From: Leptospira meyeri
GTDB lineage: Bacteria; Spirochaetota; Leptospiria; Leptospirales; Leptospiraceae
Direction: 5' to 3'
Assembly (NCBI RefSeq): GCF_004368965.1
Contig: NZ_SORO01000002.1
Location: 1 to 64,000 of the forward strand
Length of the DNA: 64,000 nucleotides
A model generated the notes under the pieces. That model was not told the DNA's origin and did no database searches. It worked only from the letters and a program-made list of their open reading frames with translations. Within the stretch, counting starts at the first letter, position 1; the number at the start of each line of letters is the position of its first letter. Below, in pieces: positions 16,185 to 24,334 of the stretch. A program made the position numbers and the translations under genes.

Positions 16185-17993
16185 ATGAAACGATGGTTCG
16201 TTCTTTTCACAATTCCCCTTTTGCTGTTGGACTGTTCCAATAAAAAGAAAGGTTTATTACTCCTCCCATTTTTGGGTTTAGGTGATGGAAGCACACAACA
16301 AGCTTCTGCGTCTTCAGCCGATACCGGTAATGGAACATTCACAGTGGTTGGATTAGAAACCACTGACCCAAACCAAGTCACCGCTCCGACAGAAACAACC
16401 GGTGGTACCACAGACGGTGGCGCTACGACTGGTGACCAAACCACAACAAGTCCTGATCCGGTAGTTACGACACCACCCACTGCACCGGTTGTGACAACTC
16501 CAACTCCCACACCGACTACTGTGAACAATGAAACAACAGTCGTAGTGGTAGACCAAACTAACGGTGGAAATTTCAATTTTGAAACCAATGTTACCGTTCC
16601 AGTCACTGTAGTGGTTGAAAACGAAGCAGGACCAGTGGCAAATGCACCAGTGACGATCACGGAAACAAGCACCACAGGTGATCCAAATGTAGTTGGAGTG
16701 GGAACAACAGATTCGAACGGTTCAGTTACGATTCCGATTAGTGTACCTCCAACTGTCACAACCGTTGAAATTAGTGTGATCGGTGTGAATCCAACAACTG
16801 GAGAAGTAGTCGAAATTACAGGATCAGCTCCAGTACAACAACCAGCTCCAGCAACTGGTTCTGGATCAGAATCGGGAACAGTTGTTGTCGCCCCAGTGAT
16901 CAATGTCGATACAACTAACTTTCAACCAGTTAATGGTTGTGTGCAGGCAGTAGACACTGATTGTGATGGTGTAGCAAATGCTTACGACGAATTCCCAGAA
17001 GATCCTAGCCTTGCAACAACAGCGCGCTCTGGTCGATATACCATTGCTTTTGAAGATATGTATCCTTCCGCAGGAGATGCGGATTTAAATGACCATTCAA
17101 CTGTTTTTAGCACAGAGATGGACAAAACTCCAACAAACAAAGTAAAGACACTTCGTGGAACTTATACCCATGTAGCGAAAGGTGCAGGATACAACCATGA
17201 ATTAAGACTTTCTTTAGATGTCCCAACCAATGCAACAGTGCAGGTGAATTATCTTGATGGGAGTGGCAAACCATGGAATGGATGTGCGGCTGCTTCTAAA
17301 TACACTGCCAATGCAGCGGGAGATTGTACTGGTGGAACTTTAAACGCAGCACAACTCAAACGAGGAGTTCTGATTCTTCCAAGTTCTGACAAAACTCTTT
17401 TTGGTAGCAAAAACGCTCCGAAAGCAGGTTCCACTTTTACGATCAATGATTTTGTTCGTGGTGTCACGGCTCAGGTGACAATTACCTTTGAAGAACCAGT
17501 AGATTTGAATGCGACTAAAAACCTTGTAGGTGGTCATCTCAACTACTTCCTTGCCATCAACCAAAAGACAGATGGAGTTTTTAGACAAATTTACCGTCCA
17601 GGTTATTTTGTAGATAATAAGGGGAAAGATTCCTTTATCGATAAAAATGGTTTCCCATGGGCTATCATTGTCCCAGGGATCTTCAACCACCCAACAGAAG
17701 GTGCAGACATTCGCAATTCGTCTACTTCCGGTTATATCTTCTTTAACTCTTGGATGCAATCCAATGGAGTGGCTCATAAAGATTGGTATCTACATGTGGA
17801 TCAAATCCCGGCACCTAACCGCCCATCTTATGTGGTTCGCGTCAGTGATTTTTATGCTGATAATGGATTTTCGGCTTACCTCATCAAAGCAGTTCGCAAA
17901 AACGCATGGGAAGTTTCAGCAAGTTTGATAGTCGTGGGAGCTGCCCTTGGGTTCCTCATGAAAAAGCGATTGGAAAAAAAACAAGCAGCTTAA
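16185..17993 (+). CDS. LruC-domain lipoprotein with Thr/Val/Pro-rich region
   Basis: From ATG 16185 (AGGA nine bases upstream) the protein has about 602 residues: a signal peptide with lipobox LLLLDC, a low-complexity Thr/Pro/Val/Gly-rich segment (about 60-130), an Ig-like or beta-sandwich segment (about 140-215), an acidic calcium-binding-like DTDCDGVANAYDEFPEDP motif (about 265) and a C-terminal LruC/DUF4842 domain. LruC itself is a leptospiral lipoprotein antigen linked with equine recurrent uveitis; this is a domain-level match, not proof of orthology. Unusually, the extreme C-terminus has a hydrophobic stretch followed by a basic tail (LIVVGAALGFLMKKRLEKK), like a second membrane anchor or sorting signal. 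A terminator hairpin follows. Confidence 0.85.
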   Translation: MKRWFVLFTIPLLLLDCSNKKKGLLLLPFLGLGDGSTQQASASSADTGNGTFTVVGLETTDPNQVTAPTETTGGTTDGGATTGDQTTTSPDPVVTTPPTAPVVTTPTPTPTTVNNETTVVVVDQTNGGNFNFETNVTVPVTVVVENEAGPVANAPVTITETSTTGDPNVVGVGTTDSNGSVTIPISVPPTVTTVEISVIGVNPTTGEVVEITGSAPVQQPAPATGSGSESGTVVVAPVINVDTTNFQPVNGCVQAVDTDCDGVANAYDEFPEDPSLATTARSGRYTIAFEDMYPSAGDADLNDHSTVFSTEMDKTPTNKVKTLRGTYTHVAKGAGYNHELRLSLDVPTNATVQVNYLDGSGKPWNGCAAASKYTANAAGDCTGGTLNAAQLKRGVLILPSSDKTLFGSKNAPKAGSTFTINDFVRGVTAQVTITFEEPVDLNATKNLVGGHLNYFLAINQKTDGVFRQIYRPGYFVDNKGKDSFIDKNGFPWAIIVPGIFNHPTEGADIRNSSTSGYIFFNSWMQSNGVAHKDWYLHVDQIPAPNRPSYVVRVSDFYADNGFSAYLIKAVRKNAWEVSASLIVVGAALGFLMKKRLEKKQAA

Positions 17994-18020
17994 CTTAACA
18001 GAGAATCCAACCTACAAAAG

Positions 18021-18056
18021 AAATCCTTCCTTCATTCCATGGGGGGAGGATTTTTT
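18021..18056 (+). terminator. Terminator hairpin after the LruC-domain gene, overlapping next ribosome site
   Basis: AAATCCTTCC (18021-18030) pairs with GGGAGGATTT (18044-18053, one G-T pair), followed by T's to 18056. The 3' arm contains the purine-rich GGGGGGAGG (18041-18049), which is the only ribosome-binding candidate for the next gene (ATG 18062), so the hairpin could also hide that site in read-through transcripts. Confidence 0.65.
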
Positions 18057-18061
18057 GTTTT

Positions 18062-19465
18062 ATGGCCTCAATCCTTCGGTTTGCAACCAACGAATATTTC
18101 CTTTCTGGAAACTTTGATTCTGATTTAAAATCCCAAAATCCTATCCTTGTGGATCCACTCTGGAAAGGAACCAAACTCGAAACCCACCTAAACCATTTTT
18201 CGTTACCTACGCTTACGTCCGAACAATCCTTTTGTCTTGTTACTTCTGGTTCTACTGGCCTTCCTAAAATGGTTTGGAAAGAATGGGACGAAATTGAAAA
18301 AGAAGTTTCCTATTGGGTAAACCAACAGGACATCCAAACTCTTTTTACTAGTGCTACCAAAGTGTATGTGCAAGTTCCTCTCTGCCACTTGTACGGACTC
18401 ATTTGGGGATTTTTCATTCCAAAACAATTGGGAATCAAGGTTCAATGGAACAACCCTGAAGGAAGTGATTTATGGATCACATCGGCACCATTTCTGCAGA
18501 GAACAGTAAGTTCCCAAAACCCACTTCCCCGTGCGGCGGTTGTATCGGGAATGAAATTTCCAGTCCTACTATCTCGCCACCTTCGTGATTTAGGCGAAAT
18601 CTCTGTCACAGAAATATACGGTTCAACAGAAACAGGAGGAATTGGTGTACGTGACCCACTCCGACAAAATCGATTCCAAATCTTAGAAGGAATAGAAACA
18701 AAAATTCGTTCTGAAGAAGGAATCGCAGAAACGGAACTCCAAATCCGAAGTCCATTTTTATCTCATAAATCTTTTTTATTGAAAGAAAAAGGTTGGGAAA
18801 AACAGATCATATCACCTAGCGAATATTATTCCACAGGAGACTTGGGAAACTTGTCCGAATTAGGATGGTTTCTTCTTGGAAGAAAAGACAGAATCATCAA
18901 ACACAATGGGAAACGAGTATCCTTAGATCGAATTGAATCAGAAATTTTAGGTTTAGGATTAGAAGGTGAATTTGTTTGTGTTCCTGTATCAGACGAATTG
19001 GGAGAAACGATTGGCCTTTTTTCTTCAAGTTCTTTGTCTGGACCAGAAATTTTAAAAATTTTGAGAATGGAGTTACCAGAAAGCCATATACCGAAGGTTG
19101 TACTTTCCAACCTCTCTTTACCGAAACTACCAAATAGCAAACCTGATTATCCAACGATTACTAAACTATGCAACCTGGAATTCCAAAAGATTCAAACGCA
19201 AAAGTTAAATACAAAAAGTTCTAAACCAATTAATTTTCAATCTAGTATTCCTGAAATTTTAGAAACCATATTGGGAATACAACCTGATCCGGATAAACAT
19301 TTAATTTATGATTATGGAATGGATTCGATTCAATATGCTGATTTGATTTTAAAATTAGAGAAAAAAATAAAACACAAAATCCCAGAAGAAGACAAACGCA
19401 CTAGTTATTTTTCTAGTGCTTCCGGGATCGAAGAATATATACAGGAGAAACTCTATTTATTATAA
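18062..19465 (+). CDS. Acyl/aryl-adenylating enzyme fused to a carrier protein domain
   Basis: This 467-residue protein is an ANL-superfamily (AMP-forming) ligase with a C-terminal carrier domain. Visible motifs: the P-loop TSGSTGLPK (61-69), EIYGSTETGG (184-193), YYSTGDLG (255-262), GRKDRIIKHNGKRV (273-286) and the A10 catalytic lysine in LPNSKPDY (Lys360). Residues about 395-467 form an acyl/peptidyl carrier domain with the phosphopantetheine serine in GMDSIQ (Ser422). The N-terminal part before the P-loop is much shorter than in typical acyl-CoA synthetases. It would activate a carboxylic acid as an adenylate and load it on its own carrier arm. It ends 10 bases from the convergent PYP homologue, so a role in activating that chromophore (p-coumarate) is an attractive inference; lipid or secondary-metabolite acyl transfer is the alternative. 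Confidence 0.85.
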   Translation: MASILRFATNEYFLSGNFDSDLKSQNPILVDPLWKGTKLETHLNHFSLPTLTSEQSFCLVTSGSTGLPKMVWKEWDEIEKEVSYWVNQQDIQTLFTSATKVYVQVPLCHLYGLIWGFFIPKQLGIKVQWNNPEGSDLWITSAPFLQRTVSSQNPLPRAAVVSGMKFPVLLSRHLRDLGEISVTEIYGSTETGGIGVRDPLRQNRFQILEGIETKIRSEEGIAETELQIRSPFLSHKSFLLKEKGWEKQIISPSEYYSTGDLGNLSELGWFLLGRKDRIIKHNGKRVSLDRIESEILGLGLEGEFVCVPVSDELGETIGLFSSSSLSGPEILKILRMELPESHIPKVVLSNLSLPKLPNSKPDYPTITKLCNLEFQKIQTQKLNTKSSKPINFQSSIPEILETILGIQPDPDKHLIYDYGMDSIQYADLILKLEKKIKHKIPEEDKRTSYFSSASGIEEYIQEKLYLL

Positions 19466-19475
19466 TGAGTTTCTA

Positions 19476-19847
19476 TTATCTTAATTTTACGAAAATCCAA
19501 TTGGTATTAGAAGGATTGTCATGATACAAATGGATCACTACGTTTGTAGGTTTCATTTTATATGTAAAAACGTAATTAAACGCAATGTCTAAGTCTCCTG
19601 AAACCATACCTTCTTTAAATCTTCCATAAAATATTCGGTTATTGGTACAAATGGCAACTTCGGTAAAAAAGTTTTTACCCACTGCCGTTTGGATGGGGAC
19701 ATTTGCAAGTTCTGACTCATATTTATTGTATAATAATATTTTCCCACTACCATCAACCTTTACAATGCCAAAAGATGCCGCATCTGCTTCGGATTGCGTT
19801 AATGTTCCAAGTTTTCCAATGATATTTTGGTCTATGAATTTGCTCAT
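19476..19847 (-). CDS. pyp: Photoactive yellow protein (PYP) homologue
   Basis: The 123-residue protein aligns over its whole length, essentially without gaps, with the Halorhodospira PYP as I recall that sequence. Shared segments include VGKNFFTEVAICT, FYGRFKEG and WIFVK. The chromophore-binding cysteine (Cys69 in PYP) is Cys67; the hydrogen-bonding Tyr42 and Glu46 are Tyr40 and Glu44; Met100 is Met98. Thr50 and Arg52 of PYP are replaced by Ala48 and Val50. PYP is a soluble PAS-fold blue-light receptor carrying thioester-linked p-coumaric acid. The start has AGGA nine bases upstream. A coiled-coil gene lies 27 bases upstream on the same strand, a chemoreceptor gene diverges from that, and a carrier-fused adenylating enzyme converges on the PYP gene. 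No tyrosine ammonia-lyase gene is in the window. Confidence 0.9.
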   Translation of the reverse strand: MSKFIDQNIIGKLGTLTQSEADAASFGIVKVDGSGKILLYNKYESELANVPIQTAVGKNFFTEVAICTNNRIFYGRFKEGMVSGDLDIAFNYVFTYKMKPTNVVIHLYHDNPSNTNWIFVKLR

Positions 19848-19874
19848 TAATTTCGTTCCTAGTTATTATATTTT

Positions 19875-20279
19875 TTATGTTTCGTATTCTGAATACATTG
19901 AATTCAATTGTTCTTCCATTCCCTGGATGAGTGCGTATACTTCTTCCATAGAATTGGTTTTTGTTTTTCGAAACAACTTCGCTTGTTCTTCATACAAGTT
20001 AGATAGTTGTTCTTCCATCGACTGAATATCTGCTGGAGTTGACTGACCTGTATCTGAATTAGAAAAAGAATTTTCTTTTTCTGAGTACAATGCCTCAACT
20101 TGAGTCACTAAATTTTTTGTCACTTCAATCAGACTGGTTACATCTTCCGCACCATTCACTTGGCTGCGGACAAGTTCGTTGATCCAGTAAATGATTGAGT
20201 TCTGCGATTTAGCTTTTTCCAAACGCAAACGTTCTTCCAGAGGATAATGTTCTTCGATTTCCCTTTTGGTAAATATCAT
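19875..20279 (-). CDS. Small coiled-coil protein in PYP operon
   Basis: The 134-residue acidic protein has no signal peptide or membrane helix and is almost entirely helical. Two near-copies of an eleven-residue motif, MEEQLSNLYEE (88-98) and MEEQLNSMYSE (121-131), are spaced 33 residues apart, with related pieces at 61-67 and 111-119. I do not recognise a family. It precedes the PYP homologue on the same strand with a 27-base gap, and its 5' end faces the divergent chemoreceptor gene 68 bases away. A linker or adaptor between the photoreceptor and the chemoreceptor is possible, but this is inferred from position only. Its start lacks a well-placed ribosome site. Confidence 0.7.
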   Translation of the reverse strand: MIFTKREIEEHYPLEERLRLEKAKSQNSIIYWINELVRSQVNGAEDVTSLIEVTKNLVTQVEALYSEKENSFSNSDTGQSTPADIQSMEEQLSNLYEEQAKLFRKTKTNSMEEVYALIQGMEEQLNSMYSEYET

Positions 20280-20347
20280 AGTCTAACCCATTAGATTGGG
20301 GAATGTTCCAATTCCTCCAAAAAAAATAAAAAAAACTGAATCAACAA

Positions 20348-21592
20348 ATGGGAAATAATAAAAATAAGTTCGAAGTTACCAACGAAAAATATGAGATCGC
20401 AAAACAATTGGTTCGTTTGGATGGATTTTTAGTAACAATACTAGTTGGATTTGTGATAATGATCATTTCACAATTCATAATGGGGACATTTCCTTCTCCA
20501 TTTCCTATTTTAATTGGAGTCATTACTTCTATATGTACTCTAATTTTTTTCTATCTATTCTTCCAAAAAAGAAAAATCGCAAAAACATGGGCTGGCGAAA
20601 GGTTTCAAAAAGTAGATCCTGTGCTTTTACTGGCAGGTTATGGAATTGATATCCAACAGTATTCCGAATCTTTATTAGAAAATTGTTCTTCACTCCATAT
20701 GCGGTTAGATGCAATCAACCAACATATCATCGATCTCAATGACAAAATTCATACTACAGGAGAAGACATAGACAGAGTGTATCAAATCGTTTCTCTACTT
20801 GCAACGGAAGAAGTAAAACTTATGGAAGCTGTTGGCAAAACATCAGAAGAAATTGATATCATGTTTGATATTGTGAATGTAGTTATTGCGGAAATCCAAA
20901 GTAGAAATGAGACTATGGAAAATTTAGTTTTTTTAAGCAAAGATGGACGAATCAAGGTAGCTGATACAAATAAAACCATTAAAAAAATCACTGAATCCTC
21001 CGGAAATATTTTGAAGTTAATTGATTTTATTAATGGAGTTTCCAAAGAAACTAACCTTCTCGCTATCAATGCAGCCATCGAAGCCACACATTCCGGATCT
21101 GAAAGTAAAGGATTTACAGTGATCGCAGATGAAATCGGCAAGTTATCATCTGTGACCGCTAACAACGCAAAACAAATCACAAAGATTTTAAAAGAAAATA
21201 TTAATGATTACGATAAGGCAGAAAAATTAGGTATTGAATCTGGTAATGCATTTCAATTCATCGCTGACGAAATCCATATTGTTCACGGAACCATTGCTGA
21301 AGTCATTCAATCCATTCAGGAATTGAAATCAAGAGGTGGAGCCATTCTTTCAAAAGGAAAAACTTTGGATGCTGTTGCGGAACGTGTGAGAGATACATCT
21401 GGAGAGGTTTATGGCGAAATTGTTACCATCCATACCAGTTTGGAAGATATCCAAGGACTATCTGATACCATTCAACAGGAATGTGAGGAAATTCATAGCG
21501 CTCAACGAGAAATTTTACTTCTGACAGAAAACTTAAAGGGACAACTCAAAAATATTTCCAATCAAACAGATGAAATTTTGAGTGTAGTTTGA
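20348..21592 (+). CDS. Membrane methyl-accepting chemotaxis protein without sensor domain
   Basis: The 414-residue protein has two adjacent membrane helices (about 26-46 and 53-72) joined by only a few residues, so there is no extracytoplasmic sensing domain and no clear HAMP domain. Residues about 100-410 are the long antiparallel coiled coil of a chemoreceptor. The CheA/CheW-contacting tip reads [21 protein letters not shown], close to the usual sequence but with ATHSG where AARAG is normal. No CheR/CheB docking pentapeptide is visible at the C-terminus. Such receptors usually take input from a partner protein; the divergently transcribed PYP homologue or the coiled-coil protein is the obvious candidate. 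Confidence 0.85.
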   Translation: MGNNKNKFEVTNEKYEIAKQLVRLDGFLVTILVGFVIMIISQFIMGTFPSPFPILIGVITSICTLIFFYLFFQKRKIAKTWAGERFQKVDPVLLLAGYGIDIQQYSESLLENCSSLHMRLDAINQHIIDLNDKIHTTGEDIDRVYQIVSLLATEEVKLMEAVGKTSEEIDIMFDIVNVVIAEIQSRNETMENLVFLSKDGRIKVADTNKTIKKITESSGNILKLIDFINGVSKETNLLAINAAIEATHSGSESKGFTVIADEIGKLSSVTANNAKQITKILKENINDYDKAEKLGIESGNAFQFIADEIHIVHGTIAEVIQSIQELKSRGGAILSKGKTLDAVAERVRDTSGEVYGEIVTIHTSLEDIQGLSDTIQQECEEIHSAQREILLLTENLKGQLKNISNQTDEILSVV

Positions 21593-21606
21593 TTTTTCCT
21601 TTTTGA

Positions 21607-21650
21607 AAGAATAAGAAAATGTAGACCGATCATTCCACATTTTCATTCTT
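21607..21650 (+). promoter_or_regulatory. Long hairpin directly before the DUF4442 gene
   Basis: AAGAATAAGAAAATGT (21607-21622) pairs with ACATTTTCATTCTT (21637-21650) with a two-base bulge and a 14-base loop. It lies between the chemoreceptor stop and the next start, with no T-run after it. It may end the chemoreceptor message or control translation of the following gene. Confidence 0.4.
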
Positions 21651-21656
21651 GTGATT

Positions 21657-22151
21657 ATGAGACACAGAGAAATACTTTTAGAATACAAAGTCCATCCCTT
21701 ATGGCAGTTTTTAGAGCAGACCTATGGCTTTGAACAAGCATTTCGAATGTTCAAACCCTATGAAGGTGCCAACATTCAACCACAACTCGTAGACAAAAAT
21801 ACAATGGTAGTGTCTATGCCTCTTATTTTATCAAACACAAACTATGTGGGAACCCATTTTGGAGGTTCACTCTATTCGATGTGTGATCCATTTTTTATGT
21901 TTTTACTAATGATGAATCTTGGAAAAGATTATATGGTTTGGGACAAAGGGGCAAAAATTGATTTTGTAAAACCCGGAGAAGGTACGGTCACTGCAACCTT
22001 TCATATCCCCAATAGTGAATTTGAGGATTTAAAAGAACTCTTGAAAAAAGAGAAAAAAACCATTCGAACTTATGAAACAGAAGTAATTGGTGAAGATGGG
22101 AAAACCGTCGCCAAAATCACTAAGGATTTATATATCCGAAGATTGGTCTAA
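21657..22151 (+). CDS. DUF4442 hot-dog fold thioesterase-like protein
   Basis: This protein of about 164 residues has the DUF4442 pattern NYVGTHFGGSLYSMCDPFF followed by KIDFVKPGEG, a hot-dog fold related to acyl-CoA thioesterases of the PaaI/YiiD type. A role in hydrolysing or binding acyl thioesters is likely from the fold, but the substrate is unknown. The ATG at 21657 was preferred over an in-frame GTG at 21651; neither has a ribosome site. It follows the PYP-linked chemoreceptor by about 60 bases, interrupted by a hairpin, and converges on the O-antigen ligase-like gene. Confidence 0.75.
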   Translation: MRHREILLEYKVHPLWQFLEQTYGFEQAFRMFKPYEGANIQPQLVDKNTMVVSMPLILSNTNYVGTHFGGSLYSMCDPFFMFLLMMNLGKDYMVWDKGAKIDFVKPGEGTVTATFHIPNSEFEDLKELLKKEKKTIRTYETEVIGEDGKTVAKITKDLYIRRLV

Positions 22152-22154
22152 ATA

Positions 22155-24233
22155 TTAAAACTGGATTCGATTGTTTCCGTCAAAACTGGACCGGGGCAAT
22201 CGAAATTCCAATCGAGACCTGGACTTAAGTCTGACAAAAGACGCACCTTTCGGACATTCTCCTGACCAAGTATAACCTTGATTAGTCTCAGAAAATAACT
22301 CTTGTTTAATGATAACCCTATCCGAGTTTAAAAAAAGAATTTCGACAACTAAACTTTTACTTTTTGTTTCTAAGACAATCCTTCCTGCTCGTGAAGGACC
22401 AAATTCAGAAAGTTTCCATTCCCAAACTTTCCCATGAAATTCATATTCATAATTAGGCGGCTTTGGAGGAATTGTCGCAGCTGATTGGTATTCTCCTAAT
22501 TGGTTTTTTCTAAATTCAGAACCAATCCCCAAATCCCAAAATTTTCCAGAATAAAAAAGAGCATAATTGAGGGGAAGACCTACCGAAAGGATTAGTAACA
22601 AGGGTGAAAACCAAATTGTTTTTCGGAATTTATCAAACGAAGGAGAAAAACCAGATCCTTTTTCACCAAGTAGGATTAAATAAAAACAGAGAAATGCCCC
22701 ATCAGAGTTTTGAATTTGTACACCGAAAAACAGAGGGATGATGAGTAACAAACTCTGATTCCATAACCCGCGTTCCCATAAAAAAACTCCGATATAAAAC
22801 AAAAAAACAGTGGTTCCAAGTATTCCTAAATCATGGATAAGCCATAAATAAAAGTTAGGTGGAAAATCAATCATCCCGTTGGAAGTTTTGGTTCCAACCC
22901 GCAGAGGATCAAGCAAACCAAGTGGAAAAGAACCAATTCCATTCCCCAACCACAAATTGTTTTTTATACCTTCCATACAAATGGTAAGAAGTTCCGCACG
23001 AACTAAATCCATTCGTTTTAAAGCCAAATAAGGCTCCGTTTTCCAAACGGAAATTGAATCCATAGAACGTTTAGACAATTCTACCAAATCCCAATCTTTT
23101 TTTAAAAAACTAAGTCCGTATAGAATAAGGAAAAAAAACAAAGGTAGGAGGAAGTAAGAACTAATCCTTATGATTCTTTTTTTGGTAATAGAAACTATCC
23201 ACAAATCCGTTGTTAAATGAATTATTCCAACGGCATTACAAATAATCCATATCACCCAAAAAGCCTTTCCCTGTTTGACTCCAAGCCAAGTCACAAAAAG
23301 AAAAGATAGAATGGCAAGAATCAAACTAAATCTTTCTTTGGATTTTCGCCAAATGCTAACGAGTTTTGAAATCCAAAGAAGGGATAGAATCGGGAAGATC
23401 CAGGAAGCTGATCCAGAGTCTTGTAAAAGTCCAGTTGTACGGCCTACTTTGACACTTTCCAAAGTTCCTTCAGAAAAAAACTCCAAACTCCAAACGAATT
23501 GGATGAACATAACAAGTAAGTTAATCCCAAAACCTATAAAAATTCCAAACCGCAATTGCTCCGACAAACTATCCTTAGATGGTGTTGGCATGGACCTTTC
23601 TTCCGAAAAAAGATATAAAACCACAAAGGCAGTGGGAACTAAAATTTTGCAAGAGAGCCCCATCGCCTCCCTAGAGGAAAGAGAAGGAAAATACAAATAC
23701 TCCTGGACCCCAAGACCAGAGACCAAACCCAATCCCTGGTATTGGAAAAGACAAAGCAAAGCGAGGAAAAACAAAAAGATAATAAATCCAAAGTAAGTAG
23801 AATACCAAATGGGAAGATTGGATTTTCCGGTGGGATTTCGAATCATCCAGTCTGTAAGAATCTGTTCGGATTGTTTGGGAAGAGCGATTTCGTTTCTTCC
23901 CAGAAGGATAAGGATGATCTCTCTTGTCCAGATCCCAAGAATAGAACCTAAAAACAAACCGACCAGTTGGTAGGAACCCACCATCGGGAGTCCCGACAAA
24001 TAAGGCAATCGTAAGAAAGTAAACACTCCAAGAGCCGTAAAGATTCGACCCCATTTCCGTTGGTACATTTGGGGGAAAAATCCAAAGGCAAATTGTAAGA
24101 GAAAGGAGGGATAAAAATAATTACCGGGAACCGGTTCCACATACCGATGAAGGCTCCAAAGGGAGTACGTTAGGATGGAGAAAAAGAAAAGATCAAAGAA
24201 CGGTAAGGAGCGCAGCCGGTTTGGAAAACTCAC
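22155..24233 (-). CDS. O-antigen ligase/polymerase-like membrane protein
   Basis: The 692-residue protein has about twelve hydrophobic helices over residues 10-550 and a soluble C-terminal domain (about 560-692). The large loop before the last helices contains GNGIGSFPLGLLDP, similar to the glycine-rich Wzy_C/WaaL motif of O-antigen ligases and polymerases. It would act at the inner membrane on undecaprenyl-linked glycans or in lipopolysaccharide assembly. It is a lone gene, with no glycosyltransferases around, so the substrate is not clear. Moderate confidence in family, low in specific activity. Confidence 0.65.
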   Translation of the reverse strand: MSFPNRLRSLPFFDLFFFSILTYSLWSLHRYVEPVPGNYFYPSFLLQFAFGFFPQMYQRKWGRIFTALGVFTFLRLPYLSGLPMVGSYQLVGLFLGSILGIWTREIILILLGRNEIALPKQSEQILTDWMIRNPTGKSNLPIWYSTYFGFIIFLFFLALLCLFQYQGLGLVSGLGVQEYLYFPSLSSREAMGLSCKILVPTAFVVLYLFSEERSMPTPSKDSLSEQLRFGIFIGFGINLLVMFIQFVWSLEFFSEGTLESVKVGRTTGLLQDSGSASWIFPILSLLWISKLVSIWRKSKERFSLILAILSFLFVTWLGVKQGKAFWVIWIICNAVGIIHLTTDLWIVSITKKRIIRISSYFLLPLFFFLILYGLSFLKKDWDLVELSKRSMDSISVWKTEPYLALKRMDLVRAELLTICMEGIKNNLWLGNGIGSFPLGLLDPLRVGTKTSNGMIDFPPNFYLWLIHDLGILGTTVFLFYIGVFLWERGLWNQSLLLIIPLFFGVQIQNSDGAFLCFYLILLGEKGSGFSPSFDKFRKTIWFSPLLLILSVGLPLNYALFYSGKFWDLGIGSEFRKNQLGEYQSAATIPPKPPNYEYEFHGKVWEWKLSEFGPSRAGRIVLETKSKSLVVEILFLNSDRVIIKQELFSETNQGYTWSGECPKGASFVRLKSRSRLEFRLPRSSFDGNNRIQF

Positions 24234-24334
24234 GATAGAAAGAGTTTAGAGTAAGGCACGGCAAAGCAAATGCAAATTTATAAGATCAGGGAGAATTCGG
24301 AAGATCTTTTAGGAAAAGGACGAAGGGATTTCTC

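Noticed and set aside
16154..16903. Long open frame antisense to the LruC-domain gene
   Set aside because: It is rich in Thr/Val/Pro/Gly as expected from the complement of the low-complexity region and has no ribosome site or domain; the sense gene has a lipobox and a known domain.
19398..19419. Hairpin GCACTAG/CTAGTGC as terminator of the PYP operon
   Set aside because: It lies inside the 3' end of the convergent gene and has no T-run on the minus strand.
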